NCBI GenBank assembly: GCA_023419095.1 | Contig: JAEZYN010000101.1 | Span: 1 to 12,539, forward strand | Source: Bacteroidota bacterium | GTDB taxonomy: Bacteria; Bacteroidota; Bacteroidia; Flavobacteriales; Weeksellaceae | Direction: 5' to 3' | Length of the DNA: 12,539 bases | Shown here: piece after piece, positions 1 through 6,088 of the stretch | How the letters are laid out: each line of letters starts with the position of its first letter | Numbering within the stretch: the first letter of the stretch is position 1 | The notes under the pieces: model-generated | Told to the model about the DNA's origin: nothing | The model's database searches: none | Seen by the model: only the letters and a program-made list of their open reading frames with translations | Program-made: the position numbers and the translations under genes

Positions 1-2
1 AT

Positions 3-764
3 GACGTATTGAAAATGATTGGTGAACATACCGAAGGTCTTGAATTCTCAATTGCCACCGCCGAGGTCGCCAGTCTTACGCACCGTTCGAAACAGAAAGA
101 AATCAACCATGATGTGGACGAAGCCATCTGGGAAGAGATGGAAACCGGCTTGCGGCACAACGGACGGATGACGACTAATTACCTGATTCTGATGTTCATC
201 GGAGGCGTAATTGCTTCGGTAGGCTTCATTTCCGAAATCCACGATCTCATCATCGCATTTGTGGCCGCTTCTATTATCGCGCCTGGTATGGAACCTTTAG
301 CTCAAATACCGCTCGGTATCGCGCTGAAAAAAACCGACGTACTTCTCACAGGGCTGAAAGCTACATTTTTCGGCTACCTTACCCTCATTGCCGCCTCATT
401 TCTGACGTTTATGGTACTCGTCAATTTTGGCCTGGCGAAAGAGGCCGATTTCACCCATAACGAAGTTACGGCGGGCATGCTGCATTTAAGGCTTAAAGAC
501 ATTGTGCTTTCACTCGCAGCCGCCACAGCGAGTATCATCATGTATCTGTCTTACCGCACCAATGTAATCGCCGGACCGCTGATTGCGCTGATCATCATTC
601 CGGCCGCGGCCGCGATGGGCATTTCGCTGTACATCCAAAACTGGGATTTTCTGGCCAATTTCAGCAAAAGATGTATGCTCGATGTAGTAACGATTGTGAT
701 TGTCGGAATTATCTGCATAGTGATCAAACAGAAATTCGTTCACCAGCGTGAGCCATTAAGGTAA
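3..764 (+). CDS. DUF389 integral membrane protein, 5' end outside window
   Basis: The reading frame is open to the left edge, so the gene most likely begins upstream. A TTG at 9 and an ATG at 15 are possible but poor starts, because the first residues (DVLKMIGEHTEGLEFS) read like the end of the soluble N-terminal domain that precedes the membrane part in DUF389 proteins. About 55 residues in, an amphipathic segment is followed by five or six hydrophobic helices. These carry the family's recognisable pattern: an IASVGF helix, then ASIIAPGMEPLAQIPLG (family form: GAML-APLMGPI-G), later SLAAATASIIMYLSYRTNVIAGPLIALIIIPAAAAMGISL and a final helix ending in basic residues. The function of DUF389 proteins is not established; they sit in the inner membrane. 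The gene ends 30 bp before a convergent gene, with a shared hairpin between them. The family call is from motif recall, not a profile search. Confidence 0.85.
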   Translation, partial: DVLKMIGEHTEGLEFSIATAEVASLTHRSKQKEINHDVDEAIWEEMETGLRHNGRMTTNYLILMFIGGVIASVGFISEIHDLIIAFVAASIIAPGMEPLAQIPLGIALKKTDVLLTGLKATFFGYLTLIAASFLTFMVLVNFGLAKEADFTHNEVTAGMLHLRLKDIVLSLAAATASIIMYLSYRTNVIAGPLIALIIIPAAAAMGISLYIQNWDFLANFSKRCMLDVVTIVIVGIICIVIKQKFVHQREPLR

Positions 765-788
765 ACTGGGCCCAATAAAACAGAAAAG

Positions 789-814
789 AGGAGACTATTT
801 GTAGATCTCCTTTT
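789..814. terminator. Bidirectional hairpin terminator between convergent genes
   Basis: AGGAGA (789-794) pairs with TCTCCT (806-811). Inside it CTA (795-797) pairs with TAG (802-804) around a TTTG loop, leaving one bulged A (805). On the plus strand a short T run (811-814) follows; on the minus strand a T-rich stretch (CTCTTTTCTGTTTTATT) follows. The minus-strand stop codon lies inside the stem, so one compact element can end both transcripts. Confidence 0.6.
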
Positions 815-1220
815 CGTATGCCTTGAAGACAAGGTTTTTCAGACTGTTGAGAATCGTACTGTGATTCCGGTCTTTTTCGTTGTCAATCTTAATGGTTTTG
901 TTGTCCTTCGTAATCAGGCGTGAATTCGACAGTGATACCACGAAACCTTCTTTCAGGAAATCATAGCGCACGCGGCTTTTGATTTTTCCCGCCTCCACTG
1001 GCATTACGAGAAATAAATCGAGATGGTCGCTGCCCGAACTGATCGGCTCCACGGAAAAGCGGCCGGATGAAACCACGTCGAGCAGGAACAGGTCAGTTTT
1101 GGCTTTCACGAGGGCGACATCGTTGCGGCTGGTATAATTGTATATTTCACGCACCGGTTTCTGTTGTGCAAATGAAAGCACAGAAACCGTGATCAGTAGG
1201 GTTACAAAGAATCTTTTCAT
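795..1220 (-). CDS. Small secreted/periplasmic protein of unknown function
   Basis: This 141-residue protein begins MKRFFVTLLITVSVLSFAQQ, a clear Sec signal peptide with likely cleavage after SFA (about residue 18), so it should be exported to the periplasm or beyond. I chose the ATG at 1220, not an in-frame upstream ATG at 1262, because the signal peptide starts exactly there and the extra 14 residues (MESFLLHRAKPLIK) would spoil it. The mature part alternates short beta-like strands (FSVEP, HLDLFLVMPV, YDFLKEGFVVSLSNSRLI) and ends in a basic helix (ILNSLKNLVFKAYEKEIYK). I do not recognise the family. There is no lipobox cysteine and no C-terminal sorting domain. The gene stands alone on its strand, facing away from the SPFH gene. 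Confidence 0.75.
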   Translation of the reverse strand: MKRFFVTLLITVSVLSFAQQKPVREIYNYTSRNDVALVKAKTDLFLLDVVSSGRFSVEPISSGSDHLDLFLVMPVEAGKIKSRVRYDFLKEGFVVSLSNSRLITKDNKTIKIDNEKDRNHSTILNSLKNLVFKAYEKEIYK

Positions 1221-1315
1221 TTTTATTAAAGGTTTAGCGCGATGCAGCAAAAAGCTTTCCACATTCCTGCCTCAGATTTGGCCACAACTAACACATGTAA
1301 TAATATTTAACAGTA

Positions 1316-1336
1316 TTTAATATTTTGAATATTAAA
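1316..1336. repeat. Perfect AT-rich inverted repeat in the divergent intergenic region
   Basis: TTTAATATT (1316-1324) and AATATTAAA (1328-1336) are exact reverse complements separated by TTG. The element lies about 95 bp upstream of the minus-strand gene start and 70 bp upstream of the SPFH gene start, a suitable place for an operator serving one or both genes. A degenerate further copy (AATATTTAA) sits at 1302-1310. With so few bases in the alphabet, chance cannot be excluded. Confidence 0.4.
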
Positions 1337-1350
1337 CTAACTAAAAACGC

Positions 1351-1381
1351 TTGCATGATTTGCAGAATTAAAGTATTTTCC
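1351..1381 (+). promoter_or_regulatory. Candidate Bacteroidota promoter for the SPFH gene
   Basis: TTG (1351-1353), 20 nt, then TATTTTCC (1374-1381) resembles the TTG / TAnnTTTG pattern used by the Bacteroidota primary sigma factor, with two mismatches at the end of the -7 box. The start of transcription would fall near 1388, about 18 nt before the ATG. The region is so AT-rich that other pairs are also possible. Confidence 0.3.
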
Positions 1382-1405
1382 GAATTAATATTTTAAAATT
1401 ATTCC

Positions 1406-2368
1406 ATGTCATTAACTTTCCTTCTTCTGCTCGTCATTGCCCTTGTAGTAATCATCGGTATCGTAACCAAAAAACTCGACATCCTCACCTATTCCACTGA
1501 CCGAAACGGCAAACAGGTACCGAACGGTGTGCGCTGGAAACCACTCACCTTCATCTTTTTTGCATGCATCGCTGCGCTGCTGCAGCCCATGAATTATGAC
1601 GTGATCAGCGTGGGTCACAAAGGTTTGCTCATCAACTTACTGGGCGACAAACGTGGTGCGTCAGATACCGAAGAAGTTTCGGGTGTCGTGTTTTACAACA
1701 AATATACTCAGGAAATTCAGGAGATCCCGCTCGACCAGCGCCACATCGAATATCCCGAATCCATTATCGTGGCCAAAGGCGGTTTCCCCTGCCCGATCAA
1801 GCCTTCGTTCAATTATTCAGTGAAAGAATCTACCGCGGCGGATATGTTTACCAACCTGCGCTCCACGTATAAAAAGGGCGGACTGGAAGCCATACAGGAA
1901 GGCTGGCTCAACAATGCCATTATCGGCGCGATCAACGATGTGGCGAACCGTCATTCGATTGATTACCTCTTCAACAACCGTGAAACCTACGAAGCTGAAA
2001 TTCTGTCGGAAGTAAACAAACGCATCGGCAAATGGTTCCTCGTGTCGCAGTTAAAAACCAATATTCAGCCGCCCAAAGCCATCCGCCAGTCGATTGAAGA
2101 CAAGGCGACCGCCGATGCCGACGCCATCAAAGCGGAAGCCCAGGCGCGTGTGGCGCAGGCTGATGCACAAAGAAAAATTCAGCTTGCGAAAGGAGATTCA
2201 GCTTCAATCGTGATCCGGGCGCAGGCCGATGCCAAGGCGATCAGCCTGAAACAGCAGGAAATTACCCCTACCTATGTGGAATACCAGCGTGTCCTGAAAT
2301 GGGACGGCGTGATGCCGACGACTACGCTGGGAAGCGGGAGTGGTACGTTGTTGAATGTGGGGAAATAA
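1406..2368 (+). CDS. SPFH/band 7 (prohibitin-like) membrane protein
   Basis: The 320-residue product starts with a strongly hydrophobic helix (residues 3-20), a polar loop with a TYSTDRNGKQVPNG stretch, and a second hydrophobic segment (about 48-62). An SPFH domain follows at about 64-230: a VISVGHKGLLINLLGDKRGA strand pair, then PSFNYSVKESTAADMFTNLRS and a helix ending in IQPPKAIRQSIEDK. Residues 231-285 are an Ala/Gln/Lys-rich coiled coil (ADADAIKAEAQARVAQADAQ), typical of the oligomerisation arm of prohibitins and flotillins, and a Gly/Ser-rich tail closes the protein. Such proteins form large membrane rings, often around the FtsH protease; that role is inferred from the family and no partner gene is nearby. 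The ATG at 1406 puts the first membrane helix at the extreme N terminus. The gene is probably a single transcription unit. Confidence 0.9.
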   Translation: MSLTFLLLLVIALVVIIGIVTKKLDILTYSTDRNGKQVPNGVRWKPLTFIFFACIAALLQPMNYDVISVGHKGLLINLLGDKRGASDTEEVSGVVFYNKYTQEIQEIPLDQRHIEYPESIIVAKGGFPCPIKPSFNYSVKESTAADMFTNLRSTYKKGGLEAIQEGWLNNAIIGAINDVANRHSIDYLFNNRETYEAEILSEVNKRIGKWFLVSQLKTNIQPPKAIRQSIEDKATADADAIKAEAQARVAQADAQRKIQLAKGDSASIVIRAQADAKAISLKQQEITPTYVEYQRVLKWDGVMPTTTLGSGSGTLLNVGK

Positions 2369-2412
2369 GCGATTAAAAGAACCCAAACACCAGGACCATT
2401 GTTATCATATTA

Positions 2413-2436
2413 CTAAAAATAGCCTCTATTTTTTAG
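2413..2436 (+). terminator. Terminator-like hairpin behind the SPFH gene
   Basis: CTAAAAATAG (2413-2422) and CTATTTTTTAG (2426-2436) form a 10-bp stem, allowing one extra T, around a CCT loop, 45 bp after the SPFH stop codon. The T run is inside the right arm. The stem is AT-rich, so its strength is doubtful, but position and symmetry fit a transcription end. Confidence 0.45.
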
Positions 2437-2452
2437 AATTCAATAATGCGTG

Positions 2453-2495
2453 TCGCTATAGTATCGCTATAAGGTCGCTATATGTGTCTATAAGG
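2453..2495 (+). repeat. 11-bp tandem direct repeat (TCGCTATA array)
   Basis: TCGCTATA occurs at 2453-2460, 2464-2471 and 2475-2482, exactly 11 bp apart, and a diverged fourth unit (TGTCTATAAGG) covers 2485-2495. Unit two ends in AAGG like unit four. Copies differ mainly in the last three bases, as expected of an ageing tandem array. It lies between the SPFH terminator and the AT-rich islet. Confidence 0.8.
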
Positions 2496-2594
2496 TAAGA
2501 TTAGTTGAACCCTGTTATGAATCATTTAAAATACCGGCGGATTGTTACGGATATTGTAAGGGTTTTTTCGAGAAGGGGCTTTGTAATGTCAGTG

Positions 2595-2618
2595 GCTCAA
2601 AGTCAGGAAACTTTGAGC
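2595..2618. repeat. Perfect 9-bp inverted repeat in the leader of a membrane-protein gene
   Basis: GCTCAAAGT (2595-2603) and ACTTTGAGC (2610-2618) are exact reverse complements separated by CAGGAA. In RNA this would be a stable hairpin about 30 nt before the ATG at 2652. No T run follows, so it is not a classical terminator. It could be an operator, an mRNA leader structure or part of a dispersed repeat. Confidence 0.65.
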
Positions 2619-2651
2619 GGCATGTGTAACGATTTTCATAAATTTAATTTC

Positions 2652-3416
2652 ATGAAAAAGAATAAGTTTATAACACCCTTTGACCATTTTTTAGAGCGTT
2701 TTCCGGAAATATGGAATTTTCTTAAGGATAACTTAACTTTTCTCACTGTTTTAGTAACTATGGTGGGCTCACTAAATCAAGTTCTAACGCTTTATTTACT
2801 TAATCCAAATTTAATCGCTTATTTTTCGCTTACACAAGGAATTTTAGAAGGGGTTATATTTTTAGTGTTTTCAGTTGTATTAACAACTTTATATATAAGT
2901 ATTACAAGCGAACTTTTATTTATCGGTATCCGAGAATCTTACCGCTACAGAATTTATCTATATGTAATTTGCAATTTATTAGCAATAGTAATTGCAATAA
3001 TCATCTTTAATATGGGGTTTGGTTTTATCGGATTACCTCTTGTGCTACCATTAATGACAGGGGCTGTCACACTGCTTGGAAGTAAGGATGAAGAACTAAT
3101 TCAAGTACCTGTAGAAACAGCAAAACTTTTAAGAAAACAAAGTGATCGAAAAATTGATTTCTACTTAGTACTTTTTTATTTTATTATAATTTTTGGAACC
3201 TTCCGATATTGTTATGGAAAAGTCCAAACCGCAACCTCCGACAAAATTTTAAATAAGCATATTACAGAGCAAAAAGTTAACACCTCAATCCATCCTTATG
3301 ACTTTAAGGTCATATTCATTAATGTAGATTACATAATTTTACAAAGTACAATAACCGAGGGCTATCTAATTTTGAAACAAACTGATGTGATTGAGCAAAA
3401 TAGGATGGATAAGTAA
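2652..3416 (+). CDS. Unrecognised five-helix membrane protein in an AT-rich islet
   Basis: I do not recognise this 254-residue protein. An amphipathic N-terminal segment (ITPFDHFLERFPEIWNFL) is followed by hydrophobic helices at about 28-50, 62-83, 100-119, 121-141 and 168-185. A loop of about 25 residues rich in Lys/Glu lies between helices four and five, and a soluble C-terminal domain (about 190-254) contains beta-like segments (YDFKVIFINVDYIIL, GYLILKQT). No catalytic motif is visible. I chose the ATG at 2652; the frame stays open back to 2505, but that extension (MNPVMNHLKYRR...) would run through the inverted repeat at 2595-2618 and precede the typical start MKKNK. Codons are far more A/T-ending than in the flanking housekeeping genes, which suggests acquisition from elsewhere. 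No mobility gene is visible next to it. Confidence 0.65.
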   Translation: MKKNKFITPFDHFLERFPEIWNFLKDNLTFLTVLVTMVGSLNQVLTLYLLNPNLIAYFSLTQGILEGVIFLVFSVVLTTLYISITSELLFIGIRESYRYRIYLYVICNLLAIVIAIIIFNMGFGFIGLPLVLPLMTGAVTLLGSKDEELIQVPVETAKLLRKQSDRKIDFYLVLFYFIIIFGTFRYCYGKVQTATSDKILNKHITEQKVNTSIHPYDFKVIFINVDYIILQSTITEGYLILKQTDVIEQNRMDK

Positions 3417-3435
3417 TAACCAATTTTGAAATCAA

Positions 3436-3583
3436 TGCCCCATTACGCATTTTATGACAACTACCAAATAAAATCTGTTAAATTTAAGCTACAAATGTAC
3501 ATGTATCAATATAGGGTGTTCCTCGGCTTATCACTACGAAAACCCGGCTTATAAGTTTGCCCCCGCTGCGCATTCTATGACAA
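3436..3583 (+). repeat. Pair of diverged direct repeats, about 25 bp each
   Basis: 3436-3460 begins TGCCCCATTACGCATTTTAT and ends GACAA. 3558-3583 begins TGCCCCCGCTGCGCATTCTA and ends TGACAA. They share TGCCCC, CGCATT and TATGACAA with a few substitutions and one inserted base, at a distance of 122 bp. They are followed by similar AAATAAA / AATAAAC tails. They may be remnants of a duplicated element or junctions of past insertions. Confidence 0.55.
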
Positions 3584-3787
3584 TAAACAATAAACATCTA
3601 ATGGGCTATCTAAATCTGAATAATTTCTTGCAGTACTAAAATAATAATGCTCAGCCTCAAAAACAATCTTTTATTTCACAATTGCAAGCATGGCAACAGT
3701 AAATAATAGTTTTTTAATAAAAAATTAGGTTATTTTAAGTAGGTTCAAAAAAGGCTGACAAGCCGACGCAGCTTGAGCCCATTTCTG

Positions 3788-3825
3788 CCCAATCCTTCAT
3801 TCCGCTTATTGGGTCTATTTTTTTT
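3788..3825 (+). terminator. Weak terminator-like hairpin
   Basis: CCCAAT (3788-3793) can pair with ATTGGG (3808-3813) across a 14-nt loop, and a run of eight T (3818-3825) follows four bases later. The short stem and large loop make this weak. It could still separate the islet from the operon that begins at 4007. Confidence 0.25.
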
Positions 3826-3957
3826 CAGCGTCACAGCGAATTCTCACAAAATCAGCCACACTTCTCCCCACTTTAAGAAGCCATTTCCCCAATTTTTGAA
3901 AGTCATGATTTATTTCACACAAAAAAGTGTCGATATTGTTACCGCGAACTGGGAAAA

Positions 3958-3990
3958 TTTCGAATCTTTCAATAAATCTGTGTATTTTTA
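3958..3990 (+). promoter_or_regulatory. Candidate promoter of the three-gene signalling operon
   Basis: TTTC (3958-3961), 21 nt, then TATTTTTA (3983-3990) matches the Bacteroidota TTTG / TAnnTTTG pattern with one mismatch in each box. Transcription would begin near 3997, ten bases before the ATG at 4007. This spacing supports the short version of the first gene. The assignment is by eye in AT-rich DNA. Confidence 0.35.
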
Positions 3991-4006
3991 CCCTAAACTA
4001 ATTATT

Positions 4007-4321
4007 ATGGACCTCAGCACACAATCAGGAGAAATTATCAGCCTGGAGGAAGCCAGACGCTACACGCATGCTTTTCAAAAGCGTAATCCGGACGAAAAGA
4101 AAGCCTTCATTGTCGGCGCAGAAAACCTTCGGAAAATTCTTGAACAGCCGGGCTGTCTGGGAATCCGCATTTACAACGGATACAGTAAGGAGGAAGATAT
4201 GCAGAACAGGGTTTTGATCGGCGTTGACGCTGACGGAAAAGATATGGAAACCGGAATTATTTTAGACAAACTTACGCCCTGTCCTCCTGGCTGCAGCATA
4301 CCATCATCCCTGTTAATGTAA
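4007..4321 (+). CDS. Small Bacteroidota-type protein with C-terminal CPPGC tail, function unknown
   Basis: The 104-residue product has an N-terminal helical part (ISLEEARRYTHAFQKRNPDE), a middle segment with the pattern AFIVGAENLRKILEQPGCLGIRIYNGY, then VLIGVDADGKDM and a C-terminal Cys-Pro-Pro-Gly-Cys (CPPGC, about residues 93-97) before SIPSSLLM. I recall similar small hypothetical proteins across Bacteroidota with the order 'LEQPG-GIR-Y', 'VGVDANGKDM' and 'CPPxC...NSPLN', but I know no assigned function. There is no signal peptide or membrane helix, so it is probably cytoplasmic. The paired cysteines could bind metal or form a redox disulfide (inference). The ATG at 4007 is preferred to the open extension back to 3773, which has no domain character and would swallow the candidate promoter. 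The stop TAA overlaps the next ATG by one base (TAATG), indicating translational coupling. Confidence 0.85.
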   Translation: MDLSTQSGEIISLEEARRYTHAFQKRNPDEKKAFIVGAENLRKILEQPGCLGIRIYNGYSKEEDMQNRVLIGVDADGKDMETGIILDKLTPCPPGCSIPSSLLM

Positions 4322-4962
4322 TGCCTGTATTGCTGTATATTACCTTTTTTGCGGGATTTCTTCCTCTTGCAGCATTGGTTTTGCTTAAAAGTAAAATCCC
4401 AAACGCTATGCCCGCAAGTCCGTTTATCTATCTGGCAGCCGCGAGTTCACTTTATGAAATGATTTTTACCGTGATGCTTAAAATAGATTCACGGGTATGG
4501 TTTACCGTATACGATATTCTTGCGTTTCTGTGCATTTTTTACTTTTTTTTTAAAATTAAGCGCCCAAAATACAGGAGTATTTTTACCGTATCCTTGGTAA
4601 TATTTACGCTCGTGGCTGGTGCGGGCTGTTTTATAGCTCCCAGAAGCCTGAGTCATTTTCTGCACGTACAGGCAGTCTTCTCCGGCGTCATTACTCTTTT
4701 TGTGATGGTAATGACGTTTCTGTGGTTTGCCGATATCTTCAGGAAAATGGAGGTTCCCAATCTTTGGAACCTGCCTGATTTTTATACCATTGCGGGGCTG
4801 TTTATCTATTATTCTACTACATTTTTTTTATTTTTACTCAGTGACATCATTCAGACTGACGGTTCTGTGACATTTCTCAATTACTGGATGTTAAATGTAG
4901 TTGCCGCGCTGATTTTAAGGATATTATTAACAATAGGTGTTTGGAAAAGTATTCGGAATTAA
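4321..4962 (+). CDS. Seven-helix membrane protein coupled to a histidine kinase
   Basis: The 213-residue protein is almost entirely membrane-embedded, with hydrophobic helices at about 2-21, 33-53, 58-78, 86-106, 113-138, 152-174 and 183-209, connected by short loops. That is the size and topology of the detached seven-helix sensor modules that precede some histidine kinases. No enzymatic motif is visible. Its ATG shares one base with the stop of the CPPGC protein gene, and its last 22 bases overlap the start of the kinase gene, so all three should be made together. I infer that it is the membrane sensor or anchor of the kinase, or the membrane partner of the small protein. It has no recognised family name that I can give. 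Confidence 0.8.
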   Translation: MPVLLYITFFAGFLPLAALVLLKSKIPNAMPASPFIYLAAASSLYEMIFTVMLKIDSRVWFTVYDILAFLCIFYFFFKIKRPKYRSIFTVSLVIFTLVAGAGCFIAPRSLSHFLHVQAVFSGVITLFVMVMTFLWFADIFRKMEVPNLWNLPDFYTIAGLFIYYSTTFFLFLLSDIIQTDGSVTFLNYWMLNVVAALILRILLTIGVWKSIRN

Positions 4963-5705
4963 AATTATTTTTTTGGTTCGGAACCGCAATAATGGCCTTT
5001 CTGGCCATTGCAGTCATCTTCCTTGCCCTGTTTTACCAGAGCAGGCTCTACAAACTGAAGAAAAAGGAGGCGTTCCTGCGTATGCGGGCAATACTTAATA
5101 AAGAAAAAGAAGAACGGGCCCGAATTTCCTCCGATCTGCATGATACGGTAATCGGAAATCTCGTGTCCATCTGTATCTACTTCGGTATGTTGAAGAAGCA
5201 AATCAAAGACCCCGAGGTTTTAGGTGTGATCAACGGGATAGACGATGAGCTAAGGGAAACAAAGCAGCTGATCAGACAGATTACCTATAACCTGATGCCA
5301 CCCCTGCTAAATAACAGCGGCTTCATTGCTTCGGTGGAAGATTTCCTGCGCAAAAGCAGTGTTCGGTATGGGTTTACTTACGAACTTAATCACATTGGGT
5401 TTATCGAATTTTCTAAACAGTCTTCCTATGATGTGCTTCTTATTCTGCGGGAATTTGTGACCAACAGTTGTGTGCATGGCGGCTCCACCGATATTAAAAT
5501 AACACTCAGCACAAGTAGAGACCACAATATCATTACGTATACAGATAACGGCGAGAAATATGATTTCATTGCAGAAATGCAGCGCTCCACCGGGTATGGG
5601 CTAAAGAACATTCTCTCGCGCGTTGAAAATCTTAACGGTAACCTGCATCAGCGTGATTCAGCAACCCATAATGAATTTGTAATTTTCGTAAAAAGCACGG
5701 ATTAG
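4941..5705 (+). CDS. Short sensor histidine kinase, HisKA_3/NarL-type
   Basis: The 254-residue kinase has one N-terminal membrane helix (about 8-32), a basic coiled-coil linker (33-60) and a dimerisation/phosphoacceptor helix with the H-box RISSDLHDTVIGN, phospho-accepting His67. The HATPase domain shows an N-box (REFVTNSCVHGG, Asn175), a G1 box (TDNG, 201-204) and a G2 box (STGYGLKNI, about 216-224). All key residues are present, so it should be active; there is no extracytoplasmic sensor domain. Start: TTG at 4941, preceded by AGGTG, gives a complete membrane helix. The alternative ATG at 4992 would cut the helix in half. Partners of this kinase type are LuxR-like response regulators, but none is next to it: the following 435 bp are non-coding and then comes tex. 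Input probably comes from the seven-helix protein and/or the CPPGC protein. Confidence 0.92.
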   Translation: MEKYSELKLFFWFGTAIMAFLAIAVIFLALFYQSRLYKLKKKEAFLRMRAILNKEKEERARISSDLHDTVIGNLVSICIYFGMLKKQIKDPEVLGVINGIDDELRETKQLIRQITYNLMPPLLNNSGFIASVEDFLRKSSVRYGFTYELNHIGFIEFSKQSSYDVLLILREFVTNSCVHGGSTDIKITLSTSRDHNIITYTDNGEKYDFIAEMQRSTGYGLKNILSRVENLNGNLHQRDSATHNEFVIFVKSTD

Positions 5706-5837
5706 CGGTTCGGATTAAGATCAGCCCATTTAAGTGCATACCGATTTACTTCTATTGTAAACTGCATATTGGATCCACTCATCTTCGGAACAAATAAAAT
5801 ATCGCACCATCATAAATCTATTATACATCCAATAATC

Positions 5838-5881
5838 TAATGGACTTATATTGGACCTGTATTGGAGTTATATTGGATCTG
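5838..5881 (+). repeat. 11-bp tandem repeat with 22-bp higher order (TATTGGA array)
   Basis: Units start at 5838 (TAATGGACTTA), 5849 (TATTGGACCTG), 5860 (TATTGGAGTTA) and 5871 (TATTGGATCTG). Unit ends alternate TTA and CTG, so the true duplication unit is 22 bp: the two 22-mers match at 19 of 22 positions. TCCAATA (5828-5834) just upstream is the inverted core. Confidence 0.85.
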
Positions 5882-5905
5882 TTGCGATTAAGATTAGAGG
5901 GTGAC

Positions 5906-5923
5906 CCGTCCTTGGTCCGTCCT
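5906..5923 (+). repeat. CCGTCCT direct pair, 11-bp period
   Basis: CCGTCCT occurs at 5906-5912 and 5917-5923, again 11 bp apart, 25 bp beyond the TATTGGA array. The reverse strand reads AGGACGG. Only two copies exist, so it may be a diverged part of the same array or chance. Confidence 0.45.
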
Positions 5924-6088
5924 GAACTTAGTATACAGATTAGCAAAAAGCCTGGTATAGCTATTTAAACATACCGATATTCCATACTCAACTGTTATTA
6001 CTTTATCAACGCCGTACATAGAAATCCTGTCAGGATGAAGAATTATGGCAGAAATGAACAGGACGTTTGCGCACAGACGGTACTTTAC

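Larger units (their letters stand above)
3417..4006. other. 590-bp AT-rich intergenic region without a supported gene
   Basis: No convincing coding region was found. The stretch contains a diverged pair of direct repeats (3436-3460 and 3558-3583), a short direct repeat CGGCTTAT (3524-3531 and 3545-3552, 21 bp apart), a weak terminator-like hairpin around 3788-3825, and a candidate promoter at its right end. The frame of the following gene is open back to 3773 but reads as low-complexity Phe/Pro/Ser sequence with no domain character. Confidence 0.6.

Noticed and set aside
2453..2495. The short-period array as a CRISPR
   Set aside because: Repeats of 8 bp with 3-bp spacing lack the length of CRISPR repeats and spacers, and no cas gene is present.
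2595..2618. Inverted repeat read as rho-independent terminator
   Set aside because: No T run follows on either strand at the right distance.
2505..2651. N-terminal extension of the membrane-protein gene (49 residues, MNPVMNHLKYRR...)
   Set aside because: It would run through a perfect inverted repeat, differs in composition from the gene, and adds a basic polar stretch before a normal MKKNK start.
3773..4006. Long open extension of the CPPGC protein gene, TTG start
   Set aside because: The residues are Phe/Pro/Ser-rich without domain character, and a hairpin with T run plus a candidate promoter lie inside it.
3417..4006. Integron attC site or transposon end
   Set aside because: No GTTRRRY/RYYYAAC pair, transposase remnant or clear terminal inverted repeat was found.
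6024..6036. Palindrome ATCCTG-T-CAGGAT before tex
   Set aside because: A 6-bp arm is short enough to occur by chance, and it lies upstream of the promoter without further support.
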